Shown: positions 51,823 through 60,734 of the stretch, in pieces
How positions within the stretch are numbered: the first letter of the stretch is position 1
Layout of the letters: every line of letters begins with the position of its first letter
DNA from: Variovorax sp. UMC13
GTDB lineage: Bacteria; Pseudomonadota; Gammaproteobacteria; Burkholderiales; Burkholderiaceae_C
Length of the DNA: 64,000 nt
Assembly (NCBI RefSeq): GCF_014170375.1
Contig: NZ_LZZW01000019.1
Span: 22,213 to 86,212, forward strand
Direction of reading: 5' to 3'
Notes under the pieces: generated by a model
Databases searched by the model: none
The model's input: the letters and a program-made list of their open reading frames with translations, nothing else
What the model was told of the DNA's origin: nothing
Translations under genes and position numbers: made by a program

Positions 51823-54273
51823 ATGTCCGTCCGTCCTTCCCGCGCCGCTTTGGCGCATTTCCGCTTCGCGGCTTTCCCTGTGGCCCTTCATCGCGCCCTG
51901 CTGGTGCTCGCGCTCGGCGGCGCCGCCTCGGCCTTCGCCGCCGGTCCGGTCGCGCTCGAGTCGATCGCGCCGCGCGCCTACGACCTCCCGGCCGGCCCGC
52001 TGGGCCGCACGCTGTCGGCCTTCGCGGCCGAGGCCGGCGTGGCACTGTCCTTCGACCCGGCCCTGACCGACGGCCGCACCGGGCCCGCGCTCTCGGGCCG
52101 CTATGCGGGCCGCGAGGCCATGGCCGCGCTGCTGGCCGGCAGCGGCCTCGAGGCGGTGGCGCGCGACGACGGCAGCTACGTGCTGCGCCGGCGCGCGGCG
52201 GCGCTGTCGTCGGCCACCACGACGGGTGAGTCGCTGCCCACCGTCACGGTCAGCGCCGATGCCGATCGCAGCGGCACCACCGAGGGCACGGGCTCGTACA
52301 CCACGCGCGCCACCGCCGCGGCCACCGGCCTCTCGCTGGCGCTGCGCGACACGCCGCAGTCGGTCAGCGTGCTCACGCGCCAGCAGATCGAGGACCAGAA
52401 CCTGGTCTCGCTCAACGAGGCACTGCGCAGCGTCACCGGCATCCATGTGGTCAGCTCCGACAGCGACCGCTTCGACTTCTATTCGCGCGGCTTCTACATC
52501 GACAACATCCAGTACGACGGCGTGCCGACCTCGCTCGGCCTCTCGTTCTACGGCGAGTCGGGCAGCGACACCACGATCTACGATCGGGTCGAGGTGGTGC
52601 GCGGCGCCACCGGCCTGCTGACCGGCGCGGGCAACCCTTCGGCCTCGATCAACCTGGTGCGCAAGCGCGCCGACAGCAAGGTCTTCACCGGCAGCGCCTC
52701 GCTGGGCGTCGGCTCGTGGAACCAGCACCGCGCAGCGGTCGACCTGTCGACGCCGATCACCGAAGACGGCCGGGTGCGCGGGCGCTTCGCCGCCATGACC
52801 GAGGAACGCGACTCGCACGTCGACCTCTACCACGCACGCAAGAACGCGTTCTACGCCGTGGTCGATGCCGACCTCACGCCCGCCACCACGCTCAGCGTGG
52901 GCGCCGACTACCAGTCGAACCGGCCCACGGGCTCGACCTGGGGTGGCCTGCCGCTGGTGTTCAGCGACGGCTCGATCGCCGACTGGCCGACCTCCAAGAC
53001 CACGGCCGCGAACTGGACCCACTGGAACAGCACCAACCGCAGCGTGTTCGCCAACCTCGCACACCGCTTCGACAGTGGCTGGTCGCTCAAGGCCAACCTG
53101 TCGCACCGCGAGAGCGACTACGACGCCAAGCTGCTCTACCTGTTCAGCCAGCCCGATCCGGTGACGGGCCAGGGCCTGCGCGCGCTGCCCAACTACTCGG
53201 AATACAGCTTCCAGCAGAACAGCGCCGACCTGCAGGCCACCGGCCCCTTCACGCTGCTGGGCCGCACGCACGAGGCGGTGCTCGGGCTCACCAGCAGCCG
53301 CGCGCGCGAGGTCAAGGCCGGCCATGCGCGCACCGGTGCACTGGCCAGCACCGGCGACTTCCGCCAGTGGGATGGGTCCTTCGCCGAGCCGAGCTGGGGG
53401 CCGCTGACCATCAGCTCGCTCGACCGCACGCGTCAGGACGGCCTCTACGGCGCGCTGCGCCTGTCGTTGGCCGATCCGCTCAAGCTGATCCTCGGCGGCC
53501 GCCAGAGCAGCTGGGAGGTGCAGGGCCTGAGCGAGGCGCGCAAGCACGACGTGTTCACGCCCTACGCCGGCCTGGTCTACGAGATCGACCGCACCTATTC
53601 GGCCTACGCCAGCTACACCGACATCTTCCAGCCGCAGAACTACCGCGACACCAGCGGCGCCTACCTCGACCCCGTGACCGGCAAGAGCTTCGAGCTGGGC
53701 CTGAAGGGCGCGCACCTGGGCGGGCGACTCAACACCTCGTTGGCGGTGTTCCGCATCCGCCAGGACAACGTGGCGCAGCTCGACGGCAGCCAGGTCGTGC
53801 CCGGCACCACCGACTTCGCCTACTTCGGTGCCAAGGGCGTGACCAGCCGCGGCTTCGAGGCGCAGGTCTCGGGCGAGATCACACCCGACTGGAAGCTCTC
53901 GGCCGGCCTCTCGCGCACCGTGGCCGAAGATGCCGAAGGCACGGCCGTCAACGCCTGGGCGCCGCGCACGCAGGTGCAGCTGTTCAGCAGCTACCGGCTG
54001 CAGGGCGCCTGGCAGGCCCTCACGCTGGGCGGCGGCTTCACCTGGCAGTCGAGCACTTCGTCGAGCTTCTCGACCGCGAGCGCCGACGTGGTGTTCCGCC
54101 AGAAGTCCTTCGGCCTGCTGAACCTGATGGCGCGCTATGCGTTCACGCCGCAGCTTTCGCTGCAGCTCAACCTGAACAACCTGGCGGACAAGAAGTACTA
54201 CGTCAACATCGATGGGCAAGGGCAATTCGGCACGCCGCGCAGCGTGATGGCGACGCTCAACTACAAGTTCTGA
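51823..54273 (+). CDS. TonB-dependent siderophore receptor with STN domain, module 5
   Basis: 816 residues. The signal peptide ends near SAFAA (about 40). The STN domain is at about 52-118 (DLPAGPLGRTLSAFAAEAGV). The plug region has LALRDTPQSVSVLTRQQIED and VEVVRGATGLLTGAGNPSAS. The barrel ends VMATLNYKF. AAAGG lies 11 bases before the ATG. It is the last of the five modules and is followed by genes for periplasmic handling of siderophores. Confidence 0.93.
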   Translation: MSVRPSRAALAHFRFAAFPVALHRALLVLALGGAASAFAAGPVALESIAPRAYDLPAGPLGRTLSAFAAEAGVALSFDPALTDGRTGPALSGRYAGREAMAALLAGSGLEAVARDDGSYVLRRRAAALSSATTTGESLPTVTVSADADRSGTTEGTGSYTTRATAAATGLSLALRDTPQSVSVLTRQQIEDQNLVSLNEALRSVTGIHVVSSDSDRFDFYSRGFYIDNIQYDGVPTSLGLSFYGESGSDTTIYDRVEVVRGATGLLTGAGNPSASINLVRKRADSKVFTGSASLGVGSWNQHRAAVDLSTPITEDGRVRGRFAAMTEERDSHVDLYHARKNAFYAVVDADLTPATTLSVGADYQSNRPTGSTWGGLPLVFSDGSIADWPTSKTTAANWTHWNSTNRSVFANLAHRFDSGWSLKANLSHRESDYDAKLLYLFSQPDPVTGQGLRALPNYSEYSFQQNSADLQATGPFTLLGRTHEAVLGLTSSRAREVKAGHARTGALASTGDFRQWDGSFAEPSWGPLTISSLDRTRQDGLYGALRLSLADPLKLILGGRQSSWEVQGLSEARKHDVFTPYAGLVYEIDRTYSAYASYTDIFQPQNYRDTSGAYLDPVTGKSFELGLKGAHLGGRLNTSLAVFRIRQDNVAQLDGSQVVPGTTDFAYFGAKGVTSRGFEAQVSGEITPDWKLSAGLSRTVAEDAEGTAVNAWAPRTQVQLFSSYRLQGAWQALTLGGGFTWQSSTSSSFSTASADVVFRQKSFGLLNLMARYAFTPQLSLQLNLNNLADKKYYVNIDGQGQFGTPRSVMATLNYKF

Positions 54274-54469
54274 TCGGGGTTGTCGACGGGCCGCGGCGTG
54301 CTGGTTGCGCGGTGAAGTCCCGGCGCCTCCGGCCGCGCTTGACACACGCGCTGCAGAAAAACTGTGGTTTTTGGGGGAACAGGCCTTCCCCGATGACCCC
54401 TTTTTCGATCTCGTTGGTCATGTATCAGGAGAGGCGCTTTTTCATGCGCCCCACCTGACCACCACCCCG

Positions 54470-54766
54470 ATGCCTTCTTCCTCCATCCCCGCGCCCGCGG
54501 GCCTGCTCGTCCTGTCCCGCCTCGCGGCCGCCGTGTTCGGCGGCTATGCGCTGGCGGCGGCCACCGCGGTGTGCCTGGCGGCCGTGCTGCCGTCCGCGCG
54601 TGCCGACGCCGTGCTCGCCGGCATGCAATTCAGCTTCGTCGTCCACACGCTCGCCGTGGTCTGGGCCTTCTCGCCGGTGCGGCCGGCCCGTGTCTGGCTC
54701 GGGTTGCTAGGGCCGGCCGTGGTGCTCGCGCTGGTCGGCTGGCTGTGGCCGCGCGTGGGAGGCTGA
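54470..54766 (+). CDS. DUF3649 family iron-uptake membrane protein
   Basis: 98 residues with three hydrophobic segments: VLSRLAAAVFGGYALAAATA, QFSFVVHTLAVVWAF and VWLGLLGPAVVLALVGWLWP. Size and arrangement fit DUF3649, a small membrane protein found beside PepSY and DUF3325 genes in siderophore loci. It ends 1 bp before the PepSY gene. The 196 bp upstream contain TTGACA (54339-54344) and GCAGAAAAACTGTGG, which resembles the A-rich receptor promoters. Confidence 0.78.
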   Translation: MPSSSIPAPAGLLVLSRLAAAVFGGYALAAATAVCLAAVLPSARADAVLAGMQFSFVVHTLAVVWAFSPVRPARVWLGLLGPAVVLALVGWLWPRVGG

Positions 54767-54767
54767 G

Positions 54768-56492
54768 ATGAGCAATTCACAGACCAAGGCGGCGCACAAG
54801 GCGCTGCGCAAGAAGGCCGCAGGCAACGGGGCCGGCGAGGGCGGCTTCCGCCAGGCGCAGGCCTGGCTGCACACCTGGTGCGGCCTGTGGTTCTCGTGGC
54901 TGTTGTTCGCGGTGTTCCTGACCGGCACGCTGGCGGTGTTCGACGAGCCGATCTCGCACTGGATGACGCCCGAGCACCATGCCGAGGAAGCGGCTGCCGC
55001 CGCAGCGCCGAAGGTCGCGACGGTCGGACGCGCGCAGCGCCTCGCCTGGGGCATGGCCTACATGGCCGAGCACCATCCCCAGGCGCAGATGTGGGAGCTC
55101 TGGCCTTCCGATGCACAGGGCGGCGGCGAACTGAAGGTGTACTGGTTCGATGCCAAGGGCCAGTACGTGGCCGCGGCATTGAACCCCGCGACCGGCGCCG
55201 CGCTGGCCGCCGACACCGCCACGCCGGTGCGCGGCACCCTGGCCGGCCACCACTTCGTCGACTTCCACTACGAACTGCACGCAGGCCAGGTCGGCCTGTG
55301 GATCGTGGGCATCGCCGCGCTGACCATGCTGGTGGCGCTGGTCTCGGGCGTGATCACGCACAAGCGCATCTTCAAGGACTTCTTCACCTTCAGGCCGAAG
55401 AAGGGGCAGCGCAGCTGGCTCGATGCGCACAACGCGGTCGCGGTGCTCACGCTGCCCTTCCAGCTGATGATCGCCTACACCGGCATCGTGATCTCGGGCA
55501 TGACCTTCATGCCCGTGGCCAAGCTCGCGCACGACGGCAGCGACAAGGCCGCGCAGCAGCAGTTCATGGCCGAGCTCAACGGCGGCAAGCCGGCGCGCAG
55601 CGGCACCGCGATGCCCGTGCCCGATCTCGAATCCTTTGCCGCGCGCGGCCAGGCGCTCATGGGGCAGCCGGTGCGCGCGGTGGTGATCGACCACCCCGGC
55701 GACGCCGCGGCGCGCATCGGCGTCTATGGCTGGAACGGCGAGGCCGAATCGCTGCACCGGCTGAGCCCGACCTCCGGCATGGCCTCCTTCTCGGCCGCCA
55801 CCGGCGAAGTGCTGCAGGTGCGGCTGCCCGGCGCGGCCGATGGCGGCACGGCCGCGCTCGCGCAGTCGGCGATGGGCGGCCTGCACATGGCGAGCTTCGG
55901 CGGCTGGGCCGTGAAGTGGCTCTACTTCCTCTGCGGCCTGGCGGGCACCGCGATGATGGGCACGGGCGCGATCCTGTTCATCGTCAAGCGCCGCGGCAAG
56001 CACGGCACCGAGTTCGGCGGCGCCACCGCGCGCGTCTACCGGTTGATCGAAGGGCTCAACGTCGCCGCGATCGCGGGGCTGGGCATCGCCTGCATCGGCT
56101 ACCTCTGGGCCAACCGCCTGGTGCCGCTGGGCCTCACGCAGCGCGCCGATTGGGAACTGCGCGTGTTCTTCGGCCTGTGGCTGCTGGCGCTGCTCCATGC
56201 GCTGCTGCGCAGGCCGGGCGCTGCCTGGCGCGAGCAGATGGGCCTGCTGGCCGCGCTGTGCCTGCTGCTGCCGGTGCTGAACTTCGCCACCACCGGCGAC
56301 TGGCCGCTGGCCCAATGGCTGCGCGGCGACTGGGAGAGCGCGGGCGTCGAGGGCGTGTCGGTCGCCTTCGGCCTGGCGGCCGTCGCTGCCTTGCGCTTCC
56401 TGCGCCGGCGCGAGCGGCACGGCGTCGCGCACGCGACGAAGAAGGCCGTGCATGCCACGCCGACCCCCACCCCCGCCGAGGCCTCGCCATGA
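54768..56492 (+). CDS. PepSY-domain membrane protein (siderophore-iron reductase-like)
   Basis: 574 residues. Spans occur near 35-58 (GLWFSWLLFAVFLTGTLAVF), 185-205, 225-250 (TLPFQLMIAYTGIVISGMTF), 380-405 and more at the C-terminus. PepSY regions are periplasmic. Histidines in or near the spans (HTWCGLWFSW, HAGQVGLWIVG, DAHNAVAVLTLPF, GLHMASFGG) could bind haem. PepSY proteins such as FpvG and FoxB take part in periplasmic reduction of ferric siderophores. It overlaps the DUF3325 gene by ATGA. Confidence 0.87.
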   Translation: MSNSQTKAAHKALRKKAAGNGAGEGGFRQAQAWLHTWCGLWFSWLLFAVFLTGTLAVFDEPISHWMTPEHHAEEAAAAAAPKVATVGRAQRLAWGMAYMAEHHPQAQMWELWPSDAQGGGELKVYWFDAKGQYVAAALNPATGAALAADTATPVRGTLAGHHFVDFHYELHAGQVGLWIVGIAALTMLVALVSGVITHKRIFKDFFTFRPKKGQRSWLDAHNAVAVLTLPFQLMIAYTGIVISGMTFMPVAKLAHDGSDKAAQQQFMAELNGGKPARSGTAMPVPDLESFAARGQALMGQPVRAVVIDHPGDAAARIGVYGWNGEAESLHRLSPTSGMASFSAATGEVLQVRLPGAADGGTAALAQSAMGGLHMASFGGWAVKWLYFLCGLAGTAMMGTGAILFIVKRRGKHGTEFGGATARVYRLIEGLNVAAIAGLGIACIGYLWANRLVPLGLTQRADWELRVFFGLWLLALLHALLRRPGAAWREQMGLLAALCLLLPVLNFATTGDWPLAQWLRGDWESAGVEGVSVAFGLAAVAALRFLRRRERHGVAHATKKAVHATPTPTPAEASP

Positions 56493-56857
56493 ACACCACC
56501 ACCGCCTCGCTGCTGGCGCTCGCGCTGGCCTTCGCCGGCATGGCCGCGCTGGGCTTCGCGATGGACCGCCACCATGAGCAGCTCACGCGACGCCGCGAGA
56601 CGCCGGCCCTGCAGCGCCGGCTGTTGCGCGGCCTGGGCAGCCTGCTGGTCGCGCTCGCGCTGGCGCCCTGCCTGATCGCCTGGGGCGGCAGCGTGGGCAT
56701 CGTCGCCTGGCTGGGTTTCCTGAGTGCCGGCGCCCTGGGCGTGGCGCTGCTGCTGCCCTACCTGCCGCGCACGGCGGCCACGGGCGCGGCCCTGTCGGCC
56801 GTGGCCGGCGTGGCCTGCCTGGGCTGGTCGCTGGCATCGCCTTCCCTGTCTTTCTGA
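56489..56857 (+). CDS. DUF3325 family membrane protein
   Basis: 122 residues with four hydrophobic segments, beginning SLLALALAFAGMAALGFAMD and ending ALSAVAGVACLGWSLAS. The motif FAMDRHHEQLTRRR between the first two spans is typical of DUF3325. The gene is coupled to the PepSY gene by ATGA overlap, the usual arrangement in iron-uptake loci. Its molecular role is unknown; a partner subunit of the reductase is plausible. Confidence 0.8.
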   Translation: MNTTTASLLALALAFAGMAALGFAMDRHHEQLTRRRETPALQRRLLRGLGSLLVALALAPCLIAWGGSVGIVAWLGFLSAGALGVALLLPYLPRTAATGAALSAVAGVACLGWSLASPSLSF

Positions 56858-56917
56858 GCGGCCTGCGAGGCCGCCCGCGAACTTTCTTCATCCGATTCCT
56901 CCAAGGTCCATTCACCC

Positions 56918-57571
56918 ATGACGTTCCTGTCCTCGTTCCGCCTTCGCCCGCTGTCCCGCACGTTGTCGCTGGCCGCCGCGCTCCTCTCGCTGGCCGGTGC
57001 CTCGCAGGCGCAGTACCTGTGGCTGCAGCGCGAAGGGCCGGTGGTCGAGGCGCGCATGGGTGACCTGGGCAAGGGCAGCCAGCCGCTGGCCGGCCTGCTC
57101 GCGCCGCGCGCCTTCCTGGCCGACGGCAAGGACCTGCCGCTCGCGGCCGAGGCCGAGCGCCTGGCCATCTCCGCGCCAGCCACGCCCGCCGACCTGCGCG
57201 TGGTCACCAGCCGTGTCGACGCCGCAGCTGCCACGCCGGTCCTGCATTACTACCAGGCCAAGCTCGGCCGCGCCGAGACCAAGGCGGTCAGCGACCTGGA
57301 ACTGGTGCCGACCGAGCCCGACGGCAACACCTTCAAGCTGGTCTGGAAGGGCAACACCGTGGCCGCCTCGCAGGTCAACGTCGACACCTCCGACGGCTGG
57401 CGCCGCGTGCTCAAGCCCTCGAAGGACGGCACCGTCACGCTGGGCACGCCGTTCCCCGGCCTGTACCTGCTGGAGGTCACGGCCCGCGTCAACGGCGCGG
57501 TCACGGTCGACGGCAGGAAGTACGAGGACGTGCGCCACACCGCCACGCTGAGCTTCGAGGTGGCCCGCTGA
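56918..57571 (+). CDS. DUF4198-like periplasmic protein
   Basis: 217 residues with a signal peptide ending ASQA (about residue 30). The mature part is beta-rich: YLWLQREGPVVEARMGDL, PVLHYYQAKLGRAETKA and GTPFPGLYLLEVTARVNG. It resembles DUF4198 proteins, often annotated as nickel or metal uptake-related, with an immunoglobulin-like fold. Its stop overlaps the MacA start by one base (TGATG, 57569-57573), so it belongs to the efflux operon. A metal- or siderophore-binding role is inference. Confidence 0.7.
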   Translation: MTFLSSFRLRPLSRTLSLAAALLSLAGASQAQYLWLQREGPVVEARMGDLGKGSQPLAGLLAPRAFLADGKDLPLAAEAERLAISAPATPADLRVVTSRVDAAAATPVLHYYQAKLGRAETKAVSDLELVPTEPDGNTFKLVWKGNTVAASQVNVDTSDGWRRVLKPSKDGTVTLGTPFPGLYLLEVTARVNGAVTVDGRKYEDVRHTATLSFEVAR

Positions 57572-58773
57572 TGGCGGTGCTGGCGCGTCCCGTGCGCGGC
57601 CGGCGCGCGCTCGCGATCGTGCTGGCCGCGGCCGTGGTGGCCGGCGGTGCGGCGTGGTGGTGGAAGGCACGGCCCTCGGTCGTGTACCAGACCCAGGCCG
57701 TGGCGCGCGGCGAGGTCGCGTCGACCGTCACCGCCATCGGCACGCTGCAGCCGCGCAGCTATGTCGACGTGGGTGCGCAGGTGTCGGGCCTGATCCAGCG
57801 CCTGCCGGTAGAACCGGGCAGCGTGGTGACGAAGGGGCAGCTGCTGGTCGAGATCGACCCCAGCGTGCAGCAGGCCACGGTCGATGCCGGCCGCGCGGCG
57901 CTGGCGGGCCTGCGGGCGCAGCGCACCGACCAGCAGTCCCAGCATCGGCTGGCCGCGCAGCAGTTGGCGCGCCAGAAGCAGATGGCGGCCGAGGGCGCCA
58001 CGCGCGACGAAGATCTGCAGACCGCCGAGGCCACGCTGGCCTCGACCGCCGCCAAGGTCGCGCACCTCGACGCGCAGATCGCCCAGACCCAGGCCACCCA
58101 GCGCGCCGAGGAGGCGCGGCTGGGCTACACGCGCATCTACGCGCCGATGGCGGGCACGGTGGTGTCGGTGGAAGCGCGCGCCGGCCAGACCCTCAACGCC
58201 ACCTACCAGACGCCCAACATCCTGCGCATCGCCGACCTGTCGGCCATGACGGTCTGGACCGAGGTCAGCGAGGCCGACGTGCGCCGCGTGAAGGCCGGCC
58301 TGCCGGTCTACTTCACCACGCTGGGCGGCCTCGACAGCGCCACGCCGCGGCGCTGGAACGCCACCGTGCGCCAGGTGCTGCCCGCGCCGCCCGTGCCTGA
58401 AGGCCCCGCCGGCGCCAAGACCGCTGGCGGTTCGGTGCCCGGCGCCGCCAAGGCCGTGGTCTACACCGTGCTGTTCGACGTCGACAACGCCGACGGCGAA
58501 CTGATGCCGCAGATGACCGCCCAGGTCGGCTTCGTCACCGCGCAGGCCCAGGGCGTGCTGGCGGTGCCGCTGGCCGCGCTCACGGCCGTCGACGGCGAAC
58601 CGGGCGCCTACACCGCGCGCGTGCTGGGCGCCGACGGCCAGCCGGTGGCGCGCACGCTGCGCGTGGGCGTCCGCAGCCGCCACCTGGCCGAGGTGCAGCA
58701 GGGGCTGGCCGAGGGCGAGCGCCTGGTGGTCGGCGAGAAGCCGGTCGAGGGCGTGCGGTGGATCCAGTGGTGA
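57571..58773 (+). CDS. MacA-type periplasmic adaptor protein
   Basis: 400 residues. An N-terminal membrane anchor is near 10-30 (ALAIVLAAAVVAGGAAWWW). A lipoyl half-motif follows (VDVGAQVSGLIQRLPVEPGS), then a long coiled coil at about 95-180 (QSQHRLAAQQLARQKQMAAE). The barrel/MP domain includes YTRIYAPMAGTVVSVEARAG. It joins the MacB-type ABC transporter to the outer-membrane channel. The closest functional parallel is PvdR, which helps re-export pyoverdine. The stop overlaps the MacB start (GTGA). Confidence 0.9.
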   Translation: MAVLARPVRGRRALAIVLAAAVVAGGAAWWWKARPSVVYQTQAVARGEVASTVTAIGTLQPRSYVDVGAQVSGLIQRLPVEPGSVVTKGQLLVEIDPSVQQATVDAGRAALAGLRAQRTDQQSQHRLAAQQLARQKQMAAEGATRDEDLQTAEATLASTAAKVAHLDAQIAQTQATQRAEEARLGYTRIYAPMAGTVVSVEARAGQTLNATYQTPNILRIADLSAMTVWTEVSEADVRRVKAGLPVYFTTLGGLDSATPRRWNATVRQVLPAPPVPEGPAGAKTAGGSVPGAAKAVVYTVLFDVDNADGELMPQMTAQVGFVTAQAQGVLAVPLAALTAVDGEPGAYTARVLGADGQPVARTLRVGVRSRHLAEVQQGLAEGERLVVGEKPVEGVRWIQW

Positions 58774-60734
58774 GCGGTGCTCCGCTGATCGCGCTGCGCG
58801 GCATCCGCAAGCGCTACGGCGGCAACGGCAGCGGCCGGCCGCCGGTCGAGGTGTTGCGTGGCATCGACCTCGACATCCACCAAGGAGAATTTCTCGCGGT
58901 GGTCGGCACGTCGGGCTCGGGCAAGTCCACGCTGATGAACCTGCTGGGCTGCCTGGACCGCCCGAGCGAAGGCAGCTACCGCTTCGGCGGCCACGACGTG
59001 GCGTCGCTCGGCGCCGACGAACTGGCCTGGCTGCGGCGCGAGGCCTTCGGCTTCGTGTTCCAGGGCTACCACCTGATCGCGAGCGAATCGGCGCGCGAGA
59101 ACGTCGAGGTGCCGGCCATCTACGCCGGCATGCCCGAGCCCGAACGCGCGCAGCGCGCGGCCGCGCTGCTGGGCCGGCTGGGCCTGCCCGACAAGCTCGA
59201 GAACCGGCCCAACCAGCTGTCGGGCGGACAGCAGCAGCGGGTGTCGATCGCGCGCGCGCTGATGAACGGCGGGCGCATCATCCTGGCCGACGAGCCCACG
59301 GGCGCGCTCGACTCGAAAAGCGGCGCCGAGGTGATGACATTGCTGCGCGAGCTGGCCGACGCCGGCCACACGGTGATCGTCATCACGCACGACCGCGAGG
59401 TGGCGGCGCAGGCGCGCCGCGTGATCGAGATCCGCGACGGCGAGATCGTGGGCGACAGCGCGCGGGGCGCGGCGCCGGTCCTCTCGGGCCACACCTTGCC
59501 GCCGCTGGACATCGCCGATGCGGCCAAGGGCGGCGGCGCCTCCTTCGGCGCCGATGTGCGCGAGGCCGCGCGCACCGCCTGGCGTGGCATGCGGCTGAAC
59601 CGCGCGCGCACCGGCCTCACGCTGCTGGGCATCGTGATCGGCGTGGCCTCGGTGATCGTGATGCTGGCCATCGGCGAGGGCGCGCGCCAGCGCGTGGTGC
59701 AGCAGATGGGCACCATGGGCACGGCCATCCTCTACCTGGGCAGCCGTCCGCCGCCCACGGGCGGGCCGGCCGGGTTGATCACGCCGGAGGATCTCGAGGC
59801 GCTGGCCGAACTGCCCGAGATCCGGCGCGTGCTGCCTGTGATCGGCGACCCGATCACGGTGCGCTACGGCAGCGCCGACCGCCAGGTCTACGTCTTCGCC
59901 GCCAGCGAGGAGATGCCGCTGGTGCACCACTGGCCGGTGGCGCTGGGCCGCTACTACACCGAGGCCGAGGACCAAGACCTCGCGCCGCTGGTGGTGCTGG
60001 GCCACAAGGCGCACCGCCACTTCTTCCCCGACACGCCCAACCCGCTGGGCAAGCAGCTGCTGATCGGCCACTCGCCCTTCGAGGTGATCGGCGTGATGGC
60101 CGAGCGCGGCGCCGATTCCGGTGCCCAGGACTACGACGACATGGTGTTCATTCCCTACCGCGCCGGCCGCGCGCGGGTCTACCAGGTGCAGACCCAGCCC
60201 GACTACGTGGTGGTCGAGGCCGCCTCGTCGGCCGACGTGCTGCCGGCCGAGCGCGCGATGAAGGCGCTGCTGCTGGCGCGCCACGGCCGCGAGGATTTCG
60301 GCATCGGCAACGCCGGCGCGCGGCTGCAGGCCGAGGCGGCCACGCGCCAGAGCATGACCGTGATGCTGGGCCTGATCGCCGCGGTGTCGCTGGTGGTGGG
60401 CGGCATCGGCGTGATGAACGTGATGCTGATGACGGTGCGCGAACGCACGCGCGAGATCGGCATCCGCATGGCGACCGGCGCGCGCCAGCGCGACATCCTG
60501 CGCCAGTTCCTGACCGAGGCCGTGCTGGTCACGGTCACCGGCGGCGCCGTGGGCGTGGCGCTGGGCGTGCTGGTCGCCGCGGTGCTGATCGCGCTCGCGG
60601 TGCCGGTGGTGCTCTCGGTGTCGGCCATGGCCGGCGCCTTCCTGTGCGCCGTGGCCACCGGCCTGGTGTTCGGCTACATGCCGGCCAAGACCGCCGCGCG
60701 GCTGGACCCGGTCGTGGCGCTGGCGGGCGAATGA
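58770..60734 (+). CDS. MacB-type ABC transporter (ATPase plus FtsX-like permease)
   Basis: 654 residues. The N-terminal ATPase has Walker A GTSGSGKS (46-53), signature LSGGQQQRVSIARAL, Walker B IILADEPTGALD and switch His in VIVITHDREV. Four membrane spans flank a large periplasmic domain (about 295-520). The last three lie in MTVMLGLIAAVSLVVGGIGV, TEAVLVTVTGGAVGVALGVL and SAMAGAFLCAVATGLVFGYM. GTG 58770 is chosen because it overlaps the MacA stop; a GTG at 58758 is possible. MacB moves substrates from the periplasm outward, as PvdT does for pyoverdine. Confidence 0.92.
   Translation: MSGAPLIALRGIRKRYGGNGSGRPPVEVLRGIDLDIHQGEFLAVVGTSGSGKSTLMNLLGCLDRPSEGSYRFGGHDVASLGADELAWLRREAFGFVFQGYHLIASESARENVEVPAIYAGMPEPERAQRAAALLGRLGLPDKLENRPNQLSGGQQQRVSIARALMNGGRIILADEPTGALDSKSGAEVMTLLRELADAGHTVIVITHDREVAAQARRVIEIRDGEIVGDSARGAAPVLSGHTLPPLDIADAAKGGGASFGADVREAARTAWRGMRLNRARTGLTLLGIVIGVASVIVMLAIGEGARQRVVQQMGTMGTAILYLGSRPPPTGGPAGLITPEDLEALAELPEIRRVLPVIGDPITVRYGSADRQVYVFAASEEMPLVHHWPVALGRYYTEAEDQDLAPLVVLGHKAHRHFFPDTPNPLGKQLLIGHSPFEVIGVMAERGADSGAQDYDDMVFIPYRAGRARVYQVQTQPDYVVVEAASSADVLPAERAMKALLLARHGREDFGIGNAGARLQAEAATRQSMTVMLGLIAAVSLVVGGIGVMNVMLMTVRERTREIGIRMATGARQRDILRQFLTEAVLVTVTGGAVGVALGVLVAAVLIALAVPVVLSVSAMAGAFLCAVATGLVFGYMPAKTAARLDPVVALAGE

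Noticed and set aside
50650..54345. Open frame of over 1200 codons on the minus strand opposite module 5
   Set aside because: It lies across FecR5 and receptor 5, which have clear domains on the plus strand; this is a GC-driven open frame without features.
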